Shown: positions 17,574 to 26,789, counted from the first letter of the stretch. The stretch is 60,563 bases of DNA from a bacterium (GCA_026708055.1 JAPOVS010000055.1:1-60563), one strand, 5' to 3'. Translations and numbers: made by a program. The notes: generated by a model not told the origin, from the sequence alone.

Positions 17574-19520
17574 GTGAGTCTCGCCGAGCGGAGCCTCGCC
17601 CTGCTGGCAGCGGCCACCGAGGCGCTCGGCTCCGCAGGCGAGCGACGCGCCGGCCAGGAGCAGATGTGCGCGGCCACCGCCGAGGCGTTCGAGCGCGGAC
17701 GGCACCTGGCGGTCGCGGCCGGCACGGGAACGGGAAAGTCGCTGGCCTACCTCATTCCCGCCGTCCTGATCGACCGGCGGGTGGTCGTGGCCACGGCGAC
17801 GAAGGCGCTGCAGGACCAGCTTGCGACCAAGGAGTTGCCGTTCCTGGCCGGGCTGGCTGAGACGCGGCGACTTCGTCCCGGCGGGCGGCCGTTCCGCTGG
17901 GCCGTGCTGAAGGGGCGCTCCAACTACATCTGCCGTCAACTCGTGGCCGAGGCGACCCGGGCCGGACTCCAACTCGAGCTGGGCGACACGGGCGAGGCGA
18001 ACCGCCCCCGGGACGGCGCCGACGGGCCGACCGGGGCCGGTGGCGCACCCGCGTCCGGCGCCGGGGACGTCGCCCGGCTGCTCGCCTGGTCTGACCGGGC
18101 CACCACCGGAGACCGGGCCGACGTGGACTGGGAACTCCCGCCGGGGCTGTGGGAACGCCTGAGCGTGAGCGCCGCGCAGTGTCCCGGCCGCACCCGCTGC
18201 CCGGAGGGCGGAGCCTGCTTCGCCGAAGCCGCCCGGGAGCGCGCCGACCGCGCCGACATCGTCGTCGTCAACGCCCACCTGCTCGTGCTGCACCTGCTCG
18301 GCACTCCCCTGCTGCCCCCCCACGATCTCGTGGTGATCGACGAGGCGCACCAGTTCGAGGAGACCGTCACCGCCATCGCCGGCGTCAGCCTTGCTGAGCG
18401 CAGCCTGCGCAACGCCGGCCAGGAGGTCAATGCCGTGATCGCCCAGTCGGGGGCTCCTCTGGCGAACTCCGGCCGGCGCATCGCAGAGATCCTCCGGGAA
18501 CACCACGGCAGGCGCCTGCCGACCGACGGCCCGCCCGAACTCGTCGAGGCCCTCACGCTGGCGAGCGGTCGTCTGGAGGCGGTCAGTGCCGAACTCCGCG
18601 CCGCGCAGCCCAGCGGCGGCGATGCCGAGGCACAGCGACTGCGGGCGCTCGGAGAGGTGTCGTCGCTGAGCGAGAGCGTGGCCGCGCTGCTGCAGCGGCC
18701 CGGCGGGACGGTGGCGTTCGTGGAGGGGGCGCCCGGCGCACCCGAGTTGCGCCTCGCCCATCTGGAGGTCGGCGGGCTCCTGCGTGAACCCCTCTTCGAG
18801 GAGCGGACCGTCGTCATGACCTCAGCGACGCTGGGGTCCGCCACTCCCACCGCACTGGGCCTGGAAGGTGACGACTACCGGCATCTGGACGTGGGCAGCC
18901 CGTTCGACTACCGGTCGGCCGGACTCCTCTACTGCGCCACCGACCTCCCGCCGCGCAACTCCCCGGAGTTCGCGCCCCGGGCGATCGACGAGCTGGAAAC
19001 GCTGATCAACGCCGCCGGGGGTCGCACCCTGGCGCTGTTCACCAGCCACCGCATGCTCGAGGGGGCCGCCGGCGCGCTCCGGACTCGCCTGCGCTGGCCG
19101 CTGCTGCGTCAGGGCGACCTCCCGCCGGCGCAGCTGCTCGAGCGCTTCGCCGCCGACGACGCCACCTGCTTGTTCGCCACCATCGGCTTCTGGCAGGGAG
19201 TGGACGTGCCCGGCCCGGCGCTGACGCTCGTCACCCTGGACCGCCTGCCTTTCCCCCGTCCTGACGATCCGCTGCTGGCGGCGCGGCGGGAGCACATCGG
19301 CGACGACGCCTTCCGGCTGGTGGATCTCCGGCGTGCCGGCATCCTCCTGGCGCAGGGAGCCGGCCGGCTGATCCCTTCCGAGGCCGACCGGGGAGTGGTC
19401 GCCGTGCTGGATCCCCGCCTGGCGACCGCCCGCTACCGGACGGAGCTGCTGGAGGAGGTGCCGCCGCTGCGCCGCACCACCGAACGTGCCGATGTGCTGG
19501 ACTTCCTGGCATCGCTCTGA
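17574..19520 (+). CDS. dinG: DinG/XPD-type ATP-dependent DNA helicase
   Basis: A superfamily 2 helicase of 648 aa that should unwind DNA 5'-to-3' in repair. Walker A is AAGTGTGKSLAYLIP (about residues 46-60) and the DEAH box is VVIDEAHQFEETV (about 252-264). Motif VI-like elements occur in QGAGRLIPSEADRGVV near residue 595. Between motifs I and II lie four cysteines, NYIC, and CPGRTRCPEGGAC, spaced as in the iron-sulfur domain of XPD-family helicases. The start is GTG 17574-17576; an internal ATG is far into the Walker region. It is the only plus-strand gene between uppS and era. Confidence 0.9.
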   Translation: MSLAERSLALLAAATEALGSAGERRAGQEQMCAATAEAFERGRHLAVAAGTGTGKSLAYLIPAVLIDRRVVVATATKALQDQLATKELPFLAGLAETRRLRPGGRPFRWAVLKGRSNYICRQLVAEATRAGLQLELGDTGEANRPRDGADGPTGAGGAPASGAGDVARLLAWSDRATTGDRADVDWELPPGLWERLSVSAAQCPGRTRCPEGGACFAEAARERADRADIVVVNAHLLVLHLLGTPLLPPHDLVVIDEAHQFEETVTAIAGVSLAERSLRNAGQEVNAVIAQSGAPLANSGRRIAEILREHHGRRLPTDGPPELVEALTLASGRLEAVSAELRAAQPSGGDAEAQRLRALGEVSSLSESVAALLQRPGGTVAFVEGAPGAPELRLAHLEVGGLLREPLFEERTVVMTSATLGSATPTALGLEGDDYRHLDVGSPFDYRSAGLLYCATDLPPRNSPEFAPRAIDELETLINAAGGRTLALFTSHRMLEGAAGALRTRLRWPLLRQGDLPPAQLLERFAADDATCLFATIGFWQGVDVPGPALTLVTLDRLPFPRPDDPLLAARREHIGDDAFRLVDLRRAGILLAQGAGRLIPSEADRGVVAVLDPRLATARYRTELLEEVPPLRRTTERADVLDFLASL

Positions 19521-19552
19521 GCACCCCGGCCCCCCAGCGGGATGTCGCTCCC

Positions 19553-20407
19553 TCAACCGCAGTAGCGCTCCACGGCGCCCGGGCGATCCTGCCAGTTGGG
19601 ATCCACCGAGACGTGCAGCTCGAGGTAGGCCCCCGGCGGCAGCTGCTGGCGCACCTCGGTTCCCACCCGCTTCAGCACGTCGCCGCGGTGCCCGATGACG
19701 ATGCGGCGCTGCGAAGCCCGCTCCACGAGGATCTCGCAGCGGATGCGCGGCCAGTCCCACTCGGTGACCTGTGTGGCGATGGCGTACGGCAGCTCGTCGC
19801 GCACCACCGCCAGGAGCTGCTCCCGCACCAACTCCGCCACCGCCACCTCGTCGGGTATCGCACTCACCATGCCCTCGGGGTAATAGGGCGGACCCGGCGG
19901 CATCCGCGCCAGCAGATGCTCCACGAACGCCTCGACACCCTCGCCGGTGCGCGCCGAGAGCGGGAAGTACGCCGCCGCGGGCACCTCCGAGACCCGCGCC
20001 AACTGCTCCAGAAGTCGGGCCGGCGAGGCGGCGTCGATCTTGTTCACCACCACCACGCCGGTGGCGGGGAGCTTGCTGGCCACGAAGCGATCGCCGGGAC
20101 CGAACGGGGCGGTCGCCTCGACGACCAGGCAGGCCACGTCCACGTCGTCGAGCGCCTCGGTGGCGGTGGCATTCAGACGAGAACCCAGGGCCGTGCGCGG
20201 CTTGCCGATGCCGGGCGTGTCCACGAAGACGACCTGCACGCCGGCGCGATGCAGCACCCCGTGGATGGCGCGCCGGGTGGTCTGCGGCTTGTCGCTGACG
20301 ATCGAGACCTTCGTGCCGCACAGCCGGTTCAGCAGAGTCGACTTGCCGACATTCGGCCGCCCGACCAGCGTCACGAAGCCAGACCGGAGATCGCCCTCAG
20401 AACTCAC
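19553..20407 (-). CDS. era: GTPase Era (ribosome assembly)
   Basis: It binds 16S rRNA near the 3' end during 30S maturation. The 284-aa protein has G1 VGRPNVGKSTLLNRL, the switch region KPQTTRRAIHGVL, G3 VFVDTPGI, G4 VVNKIDAA and G5 LSARTGEGV. A C-terminal KH domain follows with QRRIVIGHRGDVLKRVG. It is complete and of normal size. It is the last gene of the bldC-like-phoH-ybeY-corC-era run, separated from the CorC-like gene by 137 bases that contain an inverted repeat. Confidence 0.97.
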   Translation of the reverse strand: MSSEGDLRSGFVTLVGRPNVGKSTLLNRLCGTKVSIVSDKPQTTRRAIHGVLHRAGVQVVFVDTPGIGKPRTALGSRLNATATEALDDVDVACLVVEATAPFGPGDRFVASKLPATGVVVVNKIDAASPARLLEQLARVSEVPAAAYFPLSARTGEGVEAFVEHLLARMPPGPPYYPEGMVSAIPDEVAVAELVREQLLAVVRDELPYAIATQVTEWDWPRIRCEILVERASQRRIVIGHRGDVLKRVGTEVRQQLPPGAYLELHVSVDPNWQDRPGAVERYCG

Positions 20408-20451
20408 GCTGCCCTCCGAGCGCGCTGCCCGGACTCACGACAACCGAGGAA

Positions 20452-20515
20452 GGGGCCGGGGGCCGATTTGCGACGCCTCGCGCCCGCGCGAAGGAGCAAA
20501 CGGCACCCCGGCCCC
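20452..20515. other. 10-bp inverted repeat between the corC-like gene and era
   Basis: GGGGCCGGGG (20452-20461) and CCCCGGCCCC (20506-20515) are perfect complements separated by 44 bases, and could form a long-range hairpin in the transcript ahead of era. There is no T-run, so it may be an attenuating or processing structure rather than an intrinsic terminator. Confidence 0.4.
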
Positions 20516-20544
20516 CGACCGGACACACACGGCCCCGCCCGGGC

Positions 20545-21798
20545 TCACGCAGGTGACCCGGCCTCGATCTCGGTCACGAGGACACGGGCGATGCGACGCC
20601 GCTGCACCCGCTCGACGAGGAAGCGATGGCCGTTCACGTCGAGGCTCTCACCCTCCTGTGGGACCCGCCCCAGCAGGGTGAAGATCAGCCCTCCCACCGT
20701 GCTCCAGCGTCCCGAGGGCAGTTCCGCTTCGAGCGCTTCGGACAGCTCGCTGAGTGGCACCCGGCCGCTCACCCGGTACCTGCCCTCCTCCAGCTTCTCC
20801 ACCAGTGCCTGCTCCACATCGAACTCGTCGGTGATCTCACCCACCATCTCCTCGAGCAGATCCTCGAGGGTGACGAGGCCGGCGGTCCCGCCGAACTCGT
20901 CGATGACGATCGCCAGATGGGAACGCCCGCCCTGCATCTCCGCCAGCAATTCGGCGGTCCGCTTGGTGTCGGGGACGAATCCGATCTCGCGCATCACCTC
21001 GCCGACGGGCCTGTCGTCACCCTCGTCCCGTACCGCCGCGATGAGGTCGCGCACGTGCGCGAAGCCCACGATGTCGTCGATTCCCTCGCCGTAGACGGGG
21101 ATGCGGGTGAGGCCGTTGAACAGGGCCACATCGAGCGCCTCGGAGACGCTGAAGGTGCGCTCGATCGCCACCATGTCGGGGCGCGGCACCATGACCTCCC
21201 TGGCGATCGTGTCCCCGAACGAGATCACCGACTCGATGAGACGGTGCTCCTGGGCTTCGATGCTCTCATCCGCGGCCGCCAGCTCGGCGACGGCCAGCAA
21301 CTCCTCCTCCGAGACCGCCTCGGGCTCGTCCCGTTCGCTCTGACCGAATCCCCCCGCTCGTCGCGGCAGGTCCACGAGCCAGCGCAGCGGCGTGAAGACC
21401 ACCAGGGTCCGCAGGAACGGGGCGACGAGGCGCGCCACTCGCTCGGGCCGGCGCATGGCCGGGGACTTCGCCCCGACGCCGATGGCGAGGTAGAGCACGA
21501 CCAGCTCGACGGCGAATGCCACACCCAGCGCGCCGGCTCCCCAGCGTCGCTGCGCCAGGAAGGCGACGAGGGTGGCAACGCCCAGGTGGCTGGCCAGGAC
21601 CAGCCCCAGGACCAGGCCGAGAACCTGCCGGCGGCGTTCCAGCAGCCAGCCCAGCGGGCTGGTCCCGGTGGGCTCCTCCTCGATCAGCACCCTGGCTTGG
21701 CTCTGGCGCAGCCGGGTGAGGCTCGTCTCGGCGGCCGACAGCACGACCGCGCACAGGCTCAGAACCGCCACGGCCGCGATCGCCAGCGCCTCGGCCAC
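20545..21798 (-). CDS. CNNM/CorC-HlyC family membrane protein with CBS domains
   Basis: This 417-aa protein has the usual three-part plan. An N-terminal DUF21 membrane domain begins with a hydrophobic helix (LAIAAVAVLSLCAVVL) and has further segments to about residue 150. A pair of CBS domains follows (REVMVPRPDMVAIERTF, VYGEGIDDIVGFAHVRDL), then a C-terminal CorC_HlyC domain (VDEFGGTAGLVTLEDLLEEM, YRVSGRVPLSEL). Relatives are proposed Mg2+/Co2+ exporters or regulators; the old hemolysin name is misleading. Its place between ybeY and era is a widely conserved arrangement. Confidence 0.92.
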   Translation of the reverse strand: MAEALAIAAVAVLSLCAVVLSAAETSLTRLRQSQARVLIEEEPTGTSPLGWLLERRRQVLGLVLGLVLASHLGVATLVAFLAQRRWGAGALGVAFAVELVVLYLAIGVGAKSPAMRRPERVARLVAPFLRTLVVFTPLRWLVDLPRRAGGFGQSERDEPEAVSEEELLAVAELAAADESIEAQEHRLIESVISFGDTIAREVMVPRPDMVAIERTFSVSEALDVALFNGLTRIPVYGEGIDDIVGFAHVRDLIAAVRDEGDDRPVGEVMREIGFVPDTKRTAELLAEMQGGRSHLAIVIDEFGGTAGLVTLEDLLEEMVGEITDEFDVEQALVEKLEEGRYRVSGRVPLSELSEALEAELPSGRWSTVGGLIFTLLGRVPQEGESLDVNGHRFLVERVQRRRIARVLVTEIEAGSPA

Positions 21799-21827
21799 CG
21801 TTCAGACCGCCCGCCGGCCCTCGCCGG

Positions 21828-22466
21828 TCACGGCAGAGGCGCCGGCCGAAACGGGCCGGTAGAACCGGGCGAAACGGGCCGGTAGAGCCGGGCGAGCAGG
21901 GTCCGGGTTCGCCGCTTCATCCTGAGGAATTCCAGCGGGCCGGCGTGGTCGTGTCCCAGCAGGTGCAGCACGCCGTGCACGATGAGCAGCGCCAACTCGT
22001 CGGCCAGCGCGTGGCCCGCCTCGCCCGCCTGGCGGGCCGCCACCGGCGGGCAGACAACGACATCGCCGATGAGTAGCGGGGGGTCTCCGGCGGGCGCGGC
22101 GCGGCGGGCGCGCCGTGCGCTCACCTCCACCGGGAACGCCAGGACGTCGGTCGGATGGTCGCTCCGAAGCCAGTCGGCTGCCAACCCGGTGATCTCGTCC
22201 TCGTCCACGAACGCCAGGCCCAGTTCGGCAGGGCGCCGGACCCCTTCGCCGTGGGCGGCGGACGCCGCCAGCAGACCCCACCGGTCGAGGTCCAGGTCCT
22301 CCCACCCGGGTCCGCCGGGAGCGGAGTCGGGGCCGCGCCGGTCCTCCACCTCGACGGCCACGGGTCCGTGCACGACCCGCCGGCGGCGCTGTGGGTTCTC
22401 GTCCCGGTGCCCGGCGGGAGGTCGGCTCCGGTCACCCGGAGAGTCCGCAGGCCCGTCCTCACTCAC
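21828..22466 (-). CDS. ybeY: Endoribonuclease YbeY (rRNA maturation)
   Basis: A zinc-dependent RNase acting in 16S rRNA 3' maturation and ribosome quality control. The metal site HGVLHLLGHDH (His-x3-His-x5-His) lies near residue 165, preceded by DVLAFPVE and LGLAFVDEDEI. The first 45 residues are a charged, unconserved extension. The last 20 residues are encoded by a 23-bp tandem duplication and look unlike a normal YbeY tail. The start overlaps the phoH stop by 4 bases (ATGA), so it is translationally coupled to phoH. Confidence 0.93.
   Translation of the reverse strand: MSEDGPADSPGDRSRPPAGHRDENPQRRRRVVHGPVAVEVEDRRGPDSAPGGPGWEDLDLDRWGLLAASAAHGEGVRRPAELGLAFVDEDEITGLAADWLRSDHPTDVLAFPVEVSARRARRAAPAGDPPLLIGDVVVCPPVAARQAGEAGHALADELALLIVHGVLHLLGHDHAGPLEFLRMKRRTRTLLARLYRPVSPGSTGPFRPAPLP
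21848..21893. repeat. Tandem 23-bp duplication at the 3' end of ybeY
   Basis: Two adjacent 23-base units (21848-21870 and 21871-21893), each containing CGGGCCGGTAGA, differ at one position (A64/G87 in the last two digits). The unit length is not a multiple of three, so an extra copy shifts the reading frame at the end of ybeY and gives it a novel C-terminal tail. Confidence 0.85.
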
Positions 22467-23461
22467 CCCGACCGGCCCCGCACGGGCCCATTGCCCGCCT
22501 CGCTGCTGGCCTTGTCGTAGGCGTTCACGATGTCGGTCACGATGGGGTGCCGGACGACGTCCCGGCTGCTCAGATGCACGAAACGAACGCCCTCGATGCC
22601 GGCCAGCAGCGCCTCCAGGTTGTCGAGGCCGCTGCGGCCCCCGGCGACGTCCACCTGGGTCACGTCACCGGTGACCACGGCCCGCGAGCCGAACCCGATG
22701 CGGGTGAGGAACATCTTCATCTGTTCGGGCGTCGTGTTCTGGGCCTCGTCGAGGATGATGAAACTCCTGTTCAGCGTGCGCCCGCGCATGAACGCCAGCG
22801 GCGCCACCTCCACAACCTCCTGTTCCAGGAGCCGCTGGACCCCCTGCAGGTCCAGCATGTCGTACAGCGCGTCGTAGAGCGGTCGCAGGTACGGATCCAC
22901 CTTGGCGGCGACGTCACCGGGCAGGAACCCGAGCCGCTCGCCGGCCTCGACTGCGGGCCTGGTGAGGATGATCCGCTCCACCTCGCGCGCCTGCAGCGCG
23001 GCGATCCCTGCGGCGACCGCCAGCCAGCTCTTGCCCGTCCCGGCGGGACCGATGGCGAAGGTCACGGTGGCAGAGCGAATGGCATCGACGTACATCTTCT
23101 GACCCCGCGAGCGGGGCCGCACCGCCGACCCGCGGGCATGACGGAGCACCTCGTCGTTCAGGACCTCGCTGGGGCTCTCGTCGGCAGCCACCAGGTCGAT
23201 GACGTGCACCACGGACCGGGAGTCGACCGGCTGTCCCTGGCGCACGAGGGTGATCAACTCCTCGAGGACCCGCGCCACGCTCGGCGCGTCCGGACCGCTG
23301 ACGGTCACCTCGTTGCCGCGCACGTGGATACCGGTCTGCGGGAACGCCGCCTCCAGCAGCCGCAGATGGCGATCAGCCGGCCCGAGCAGGGCAGGCAGCA
23401 GGTGATTGCCGGGGATCGTGACCCGGCAGTGGCTCACGGGTTGCTCAGTCACCGAGGACAA
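22463..23461 (-). CDS. phoH: PhoH family ATPase
   Basis: A 332-aa RNA-associated ATPase. Walker A is AIGPAGTGKSWLAVAA and Walker B SFIILDEAQNTT. RPAVEAGERLGFLPGD and VTGDVTQVDVAGG are the family's other hallmarks. The first 100 residues hold a KH-like domain (IHVRGNEVTVSGPD). PhoH and YbeY are functionally linked in many bacteria in RNA processing. Here the genes overlap by 4 bases, which supports a shared role. The upstream BldC-like gene is 89 bases away on the same strand. Confidence 0.95.
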   Translation of the reverse strand: MSSVTEQPVSHCRVTIPGNHLLPALLGPADRHLRLLEAAFPQTGIHVRGNEVTVSGPDAPSVARVLEELITLVRQGQPVDSRSVVHVIDLVAADESPSEVLNDEVLRHARGSAVRPRSRGQKMYVDAIRSATVTFAIGPAGTGKSWLAVAAGIAALQAREVERIILTRPAVEAGERLGFLPGDVAAKVDPYLRPLYDALYDMLDLQGVQRLLEQEVVEVAPLAFMRGRTLNRSFIILDEAQNTTPEQMKMFLTRIGFGSRAVVTGDVTQVDVAGGRSGLDNLEALLAGIEGVRFVHLSSRDVVRHPIVTDIVNAYDKASSEAGNGPVRGRSG

Positions 23462-23550
23462 AGCAACCTGGTCGGTGCGGCCGGATTCCCGCTTGCAGTT
23501 CGGAGTGGGCGCCGGTCAGCGCGCCGCCCGTGAGGAGGTCCGGCAAGCGA

Positions 23551-23829
23551 CTAGCTCTCCGGTGACGACTCTTCCTCGCCTGCGCCGGAGGCCTGCGCGG
23601 GAATCGGATCCGGATACAGATGCTTCAGGGTGCCGGGCTCGACGCGTGACTGCTCGATGAACGCGTCGACATCGCTCGCCTTGAACCGGAAGACCCGCCC
23701 GAAGCGATACGCCGGAAGCTGCCCGATATCCACAAACCTGTAAATCGTCCGGGTCGTTAGGCCGAGACGCCTTGCCGTGTCCTCAGTGCTGAGCCAATCG
23801 ATATCCGACTCTACCATGTCCTCTACCAT
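23551..23829 (-). CDS. BldC/excisionase-type helix-turn-helix DNA-binding protein
   Basis: This 92-aa protein carries a MerR-like winged helix: WLSTEDTARRLGLTTRTIYR for the HTH, then YRFGRVFRFKASDVDAFIEQ for the wing, the pattern of BldC and phage excisionases. I chose ATG 23827-23829 (MVEDMVES). The open frame continues upstream with an unconserved Cys/Trp/Arg-rich stretch. It lies upstream of phoH on the same strand, which suggests it is a resident regulator rather than a phage remnant; no integrase or attachment site is visible. Confidence 0.85.
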   Translation of the reverse strand: MVEDMVESDIDWLSTEDTARRLGLTTRTIYRFVDIGQLPAYRFGRVFRFKASDVDAFIEQSRVEPGTLKHLYPDPIPAQASGAGEEESSPES

Positions 23830-24006
23830 GTCCGTGATCCTCGCAACCTCGTATCGTTCCCATCCCCCTAGTGCATTGGTGCTGCACAACGGAGACAAAC
23901 GGTCGTAGCACCTTGTGACAAGCTGCCCGCCGCCCCGGAAACGAAACCAACGACATGATGTTAGTTGATGTCCTGGAACCGAGGGCGGCAATCGCTTCGG
24001 GCCGGC

Positions 24007-25878
24007 TCAGGGGGCGGCGTCGACCTCTTCCGGCGTCACAACGTCGAGCAGGATCTTACCGAAATTTTCATTGGATTGCATGTAGATGTGCGCGTCGACG
24101 GCCTCGTTGAGGCCATAGCGCCGGTCGATCACGGTCCGGAGCCGTCCCGACTCGAACAGCGGCAGGATTTCGGTGGCGAAACGCCTGCTGAGAGCGATCT
24201 TCTCCTCCAGCGGACGTGCCCGCAGCACGGTACCCGCGAGACGGGCCCGTTTGGACATGAGGCGCCGTAGCGGGACGGTCGCCTCGCCGGCTCCGAGCAG
24301 CCCCACCTGCACGATCGAGCCGCACGTCGCCAACGCCGACAGGTTGCGAGCCAGGTTGTCACCGCCGACGATGTCGACCACCACATCGGCGCCGCGCCCG
24401 CCTGTGTGTTCGCGGGTCGCCTCGACGAAGTCCTCGCTGCGGTAGTCGACCGCCAGGTCCGCGCCGAGTTCGCGGCATCCAGCCAGCTTTGCCGCCGAGG
24501 CGGTGGTTACGACAGTGGCTCCCAGCGCCTTGGCAAGCTGGATTGCGGCGGTCCCCACGCCCGAGCCACCGCCGTGCACCAGCGCGACGCGCCCCGATGT
24601 GAGCCCGCCCTGGCAGACGAGTGCATCCCAGGCCGTGATCCAGACCTCGGGAATCGCCGCCGCGTCGGCCAGCGGCAGACCGGCGGGCGGCCGCAGGGCC
24701 ATGCGCTCGTGGGTGACGAGCTGCTCGGCGTAGGCACCGCCGTTGACGAGTCCCATGACGGGATCCCCGACGGAGAGACCCGCCACCCGCGCGCCGACCG
24801 CGGCGACTCGGCCCGCGTACTCGAGCCCCAGGATCTCGACGGTGGTCTCCGGCCCCGGATACCGGCCCATGCGCTGCAGCAGATCGGCCCGGTTGAGGGC
24901 CGTCGAGACGACGTCCACGAGTACCTCGTCGGGCCCGGGGACCGGCGAGGGGATCTCCACCGGCCGCAGGACCTCGGGTCCGCCGTAACCGGCCAGAACG
25001 ACAGCGCGCACCTGGGCGAGCCTACCGCTGCCGTCGCCGGCGGGCGGCGGCCCGTCGTCGGGACTCTCGGGCCCGCCGGATCGGCCGGCTGGACGATCGG
25101 GCCCCCGCAGCGCGTCGCGGGCCATCCCCAGGGCGATGGCGATCAGCAGGCCGGCGAAGAGTCCGGTCGCGACGTCCGGTGCGATCACGCCCGCCAGGAG
25201 CCCGCCGCCGAAGGCCGAGAGCACTCCCCCCGCTCCGGCCACGAGCGCGCCCCGTAGATCCACGTTGCCGTTGCGCAGGTTGCGCAGGGTGCCGATGAGC
25301 GCGGTCGGGAGCACCACCAGCAGCGACGTGCCCTTGGCGGTCACGTTGCCCACCTCGAAGAGCAGGACGAGCGCGGGAACCACGATCACGCCCCCTCCGA
25401 CACCCATCAGACCGGCCACCAGGCCGACGGCCAGACCCAACCCCACCAGGGCGAACGCCACGGCCACGGTCAACGAGAGGTCGCTGTCACTCTCGCTGGT
25501 CCCCGCCAGCAGGCGCCCCGCGGTGACGGCCAGCAACACCACGAAGGCCACCTGCAACGTGCGGATGCGCACCCGGTCGAGCAGGTCGGCACCCACCAGG
25601 ACCCCGAGGCTGGAGCCGCCGAATATCAGCATCGCGGCGACGACGTCCACCGCCGAGTTGAGCGCGTACGCCACGACCCCGGCGGCGGCGAAGAGTGCGG
25701 ACGTGGCGAGCGAGGTGCCGTGCGCCACCCGGTGCGGGAAACCCCCCAGCAGCATCAGCCCGGGAGCGATGAAGATTCCCCCGCCGACGCCGAACAGCCC
25801 CGCGATGAAGCCGGCGAACAGGCCCACGACGGCCAGAACCCAAGGTGGGCGATCTGCCTGGCCGCCGGCCCCCTTCAC
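24007..25878 (-). CDS. Fusion of a TauE/SafE-type permease and an NAD(P)H quinone oxidoreductase
   Basis: One uninterrupted 623-aa frame encodes two unrelated domains. Residues about 12-255 form an eight-helix TauE/SafE anion exporter with its duplicated motif: LFGVGGGIFIAPGLML and LMGVGGGVIVVPALVLL. A Pro/Gly-rich linker (about 262-288) leads to a PIG3/zeta-crystallin-like zinc-free quinone oxidoreductase (290-623), with ILGLEYAGRVAAVG and the Rossmann motif ALVHGGGSGVGTAAIQLA. A GTG at codon 290 (25009-25011) could be an internal start for the reductase, but no stop separates the parts. The GTG start overlaps the stop of the Fe-S subunit gene (GTGA), tying it to the formate dehydrogenase genes. 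TauE relatives export sulfite, sulfoacetate and other small anions. Confidence 0.8.
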   Translation of the reverse strand: MKGAGGQADRPPWVLAVVGLFAGFIAGLFGVGGGIFIAPGLMLLGGFPHRVAHGTSLATSALFAAAGVVAYALNSAVDVVAAMLIFGGSSLGVLVGADLLDRVRIRTLQVAFVVLLAVTAGRLLAGTSESDSDLSLTVAVAFALVGLGLAVGLVAGLMGVGGGVIVVPALVLLFEVGNVTAKGTSLLVVLPTALIGTLRNLRNGNVDLRGALVAGAGGVLSAFGGGLLAGVIAPDVATGLFAGLLIAIALGMARDALRGPDRPAGRSGGPESPDDGPPPAGDGSGRLAQVRAVVLAGYGGPEVLRPVEIPSPVPGPDEVLVDVVSTALNRADLLQRMGRYPGPETTVEILGLEYAGRVAAVGARVAGLSVGDPVMGLVNGGAYAEQLVTHERMALRPPAGLPLADAAAIPEVWITAWDALVCQGGLTSGRVALVHGGGSGVGTAAIQLAKALGATVVTTASAAKLAGCRELGADLAVDYRSEDFVEATREHTGGRGADVVVDIVGGDNLARNLSALATCGSIVQVGLLGAGEATVPLRRLMSKRARLAGTVLRARPLEEKIALSRRFATEILPLFESGRLRTVIDRRYGLNEAVDAHIYMQSNENFGKILLDVVTPEEVDAAP

Positions 25879-26789
25879 GCGGGCGGACTCGTGTCCCGAC
25901 CGGCTGCGGGGTCCACCCCCGGCCGCTCACGCCGCCCGCCGCCCGCGTACTCGAAGCCGAAGCGACCCTTGATGCAGAGGTGCCCGGAGGTGACCTCGTG
26001 ATCGTCCGGCGACGTGACCCGGAAGATCTCGTCGTCCTGGGTGTGCAGTTCCAGGTTGCAGCCGACGCCGCAGTAGGGGCAGACCGTCGTGGTCATCGTC
26101 TGGATCTCGGGGTCGAACCGGCCCGATTCGCGGAGGTCGAATTCCCGGGTGAAGATGAGCGCTCCCGTCGGGCACACCCCGATGCAGTTTCCGCAGTACA
26201 CGCACGCCGACTCGGGCAGTTCCACGTCGTACTCGGTGGATATGCGGGCATCGAACCCCCGACCCGCCACGGCGATCGCGAACGTGTACTGGGCCTCGGT
26301 GCCGCAGGCGTCCACGCACTTGTAGCAGAGCACGCAACGGTCGTAGTCCCGGACGTACAGCTCGTCGTGGCGCCGCACCGGCTCGCTGACCCGTGCCCGG
26401 TCGGGTCCATGGCGTTCGGGGTCGGTTCCGTACTCCTTGAGCCAGCGCAGGATGTCCACCTCGGCGCGGGAGAGATCCACCGAGGAGGCGAGCAACTCCA
26501 GAACCATGCGGCGCGAGGCCCGCACGCGGTCGCCGCCGGTGCGGATCTCCATGCCTTCGGTCACGCGGCGTGAGCAGGCCGGGACCAGCGTGCGCGAGCC
26601 CTCCAACTCCACGACGCAGACCCGGCATGCGTTGACGGGTGTGATCGTCGGGGCCCAGCAGATCGTCGGCACCTCCACCCCGGCGTCGCGGCAGACGTCC
26701 AGGATCGTGCTGCCCTCGGCGGCGGACCGCTCGGCGCCGTCGATGTGTACCGTGACCTTGCGGCGCGGGATCGGCACCGGAGTGCTCAT
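25875..26789 (-). CDS. Iron-sulfur subunit equal to the N-terminal part of formate dehydrogenase alpha
   Basis: The 304-aa protein carries four cluster sites in the order found at the N-terminus of FdhA. A [2Fe-2S] domain has C44, C55, C58 and C72. Two [4Fe-4S] ferredoxin sites use C152/155/158/162 (CVLCYKCVDAC) and C196/199/202/206 (CVYCGNCIGVC). The molybdopterin-oxidoreductase Fe4S4 domain uses C237/240/244/272 (CPYCGVGCNLELH, LCIKGRFGFEY). In FdhA the catalytic core follows directly; here a 23-residue Gly/Arg/Pro tail and a stop follow. The missing core is encoded at 39545-41434, which in turn starts at the next conserved block. The protein should pass electrons from the molybdenum or tungsten site to the NuoF-like subunit. 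Its start overlaps that gene's stop (ATGA). Confidence 0.85.
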   Translation of the reverse strand: MSTPVPIPRRKVTVHIDGAERSAAEGSTILDVCRDAGVEVPTICWAPTITPVNACRVCVVELEGSRTLVPACSRRVTEGMEIRTGGDRVRASRRMVLELLASSVDLSRAEVDILRWLKEYGTDPERHGPDRARVSEPVRRHDELYVRDYDRCVLCYKCVDACGTEAQYTFAIAVAGRGFDARISTEYDVELPESACVYCGNCIGVCPTGALIFTREFDLRESGRFDPEIQTMTTTVCPYCGVGCNLELHTQDDEIFRVTSPDDHEVTSGHLCIKGRFGFEYAGGGRRERPGVDPAAGRDTSPPA

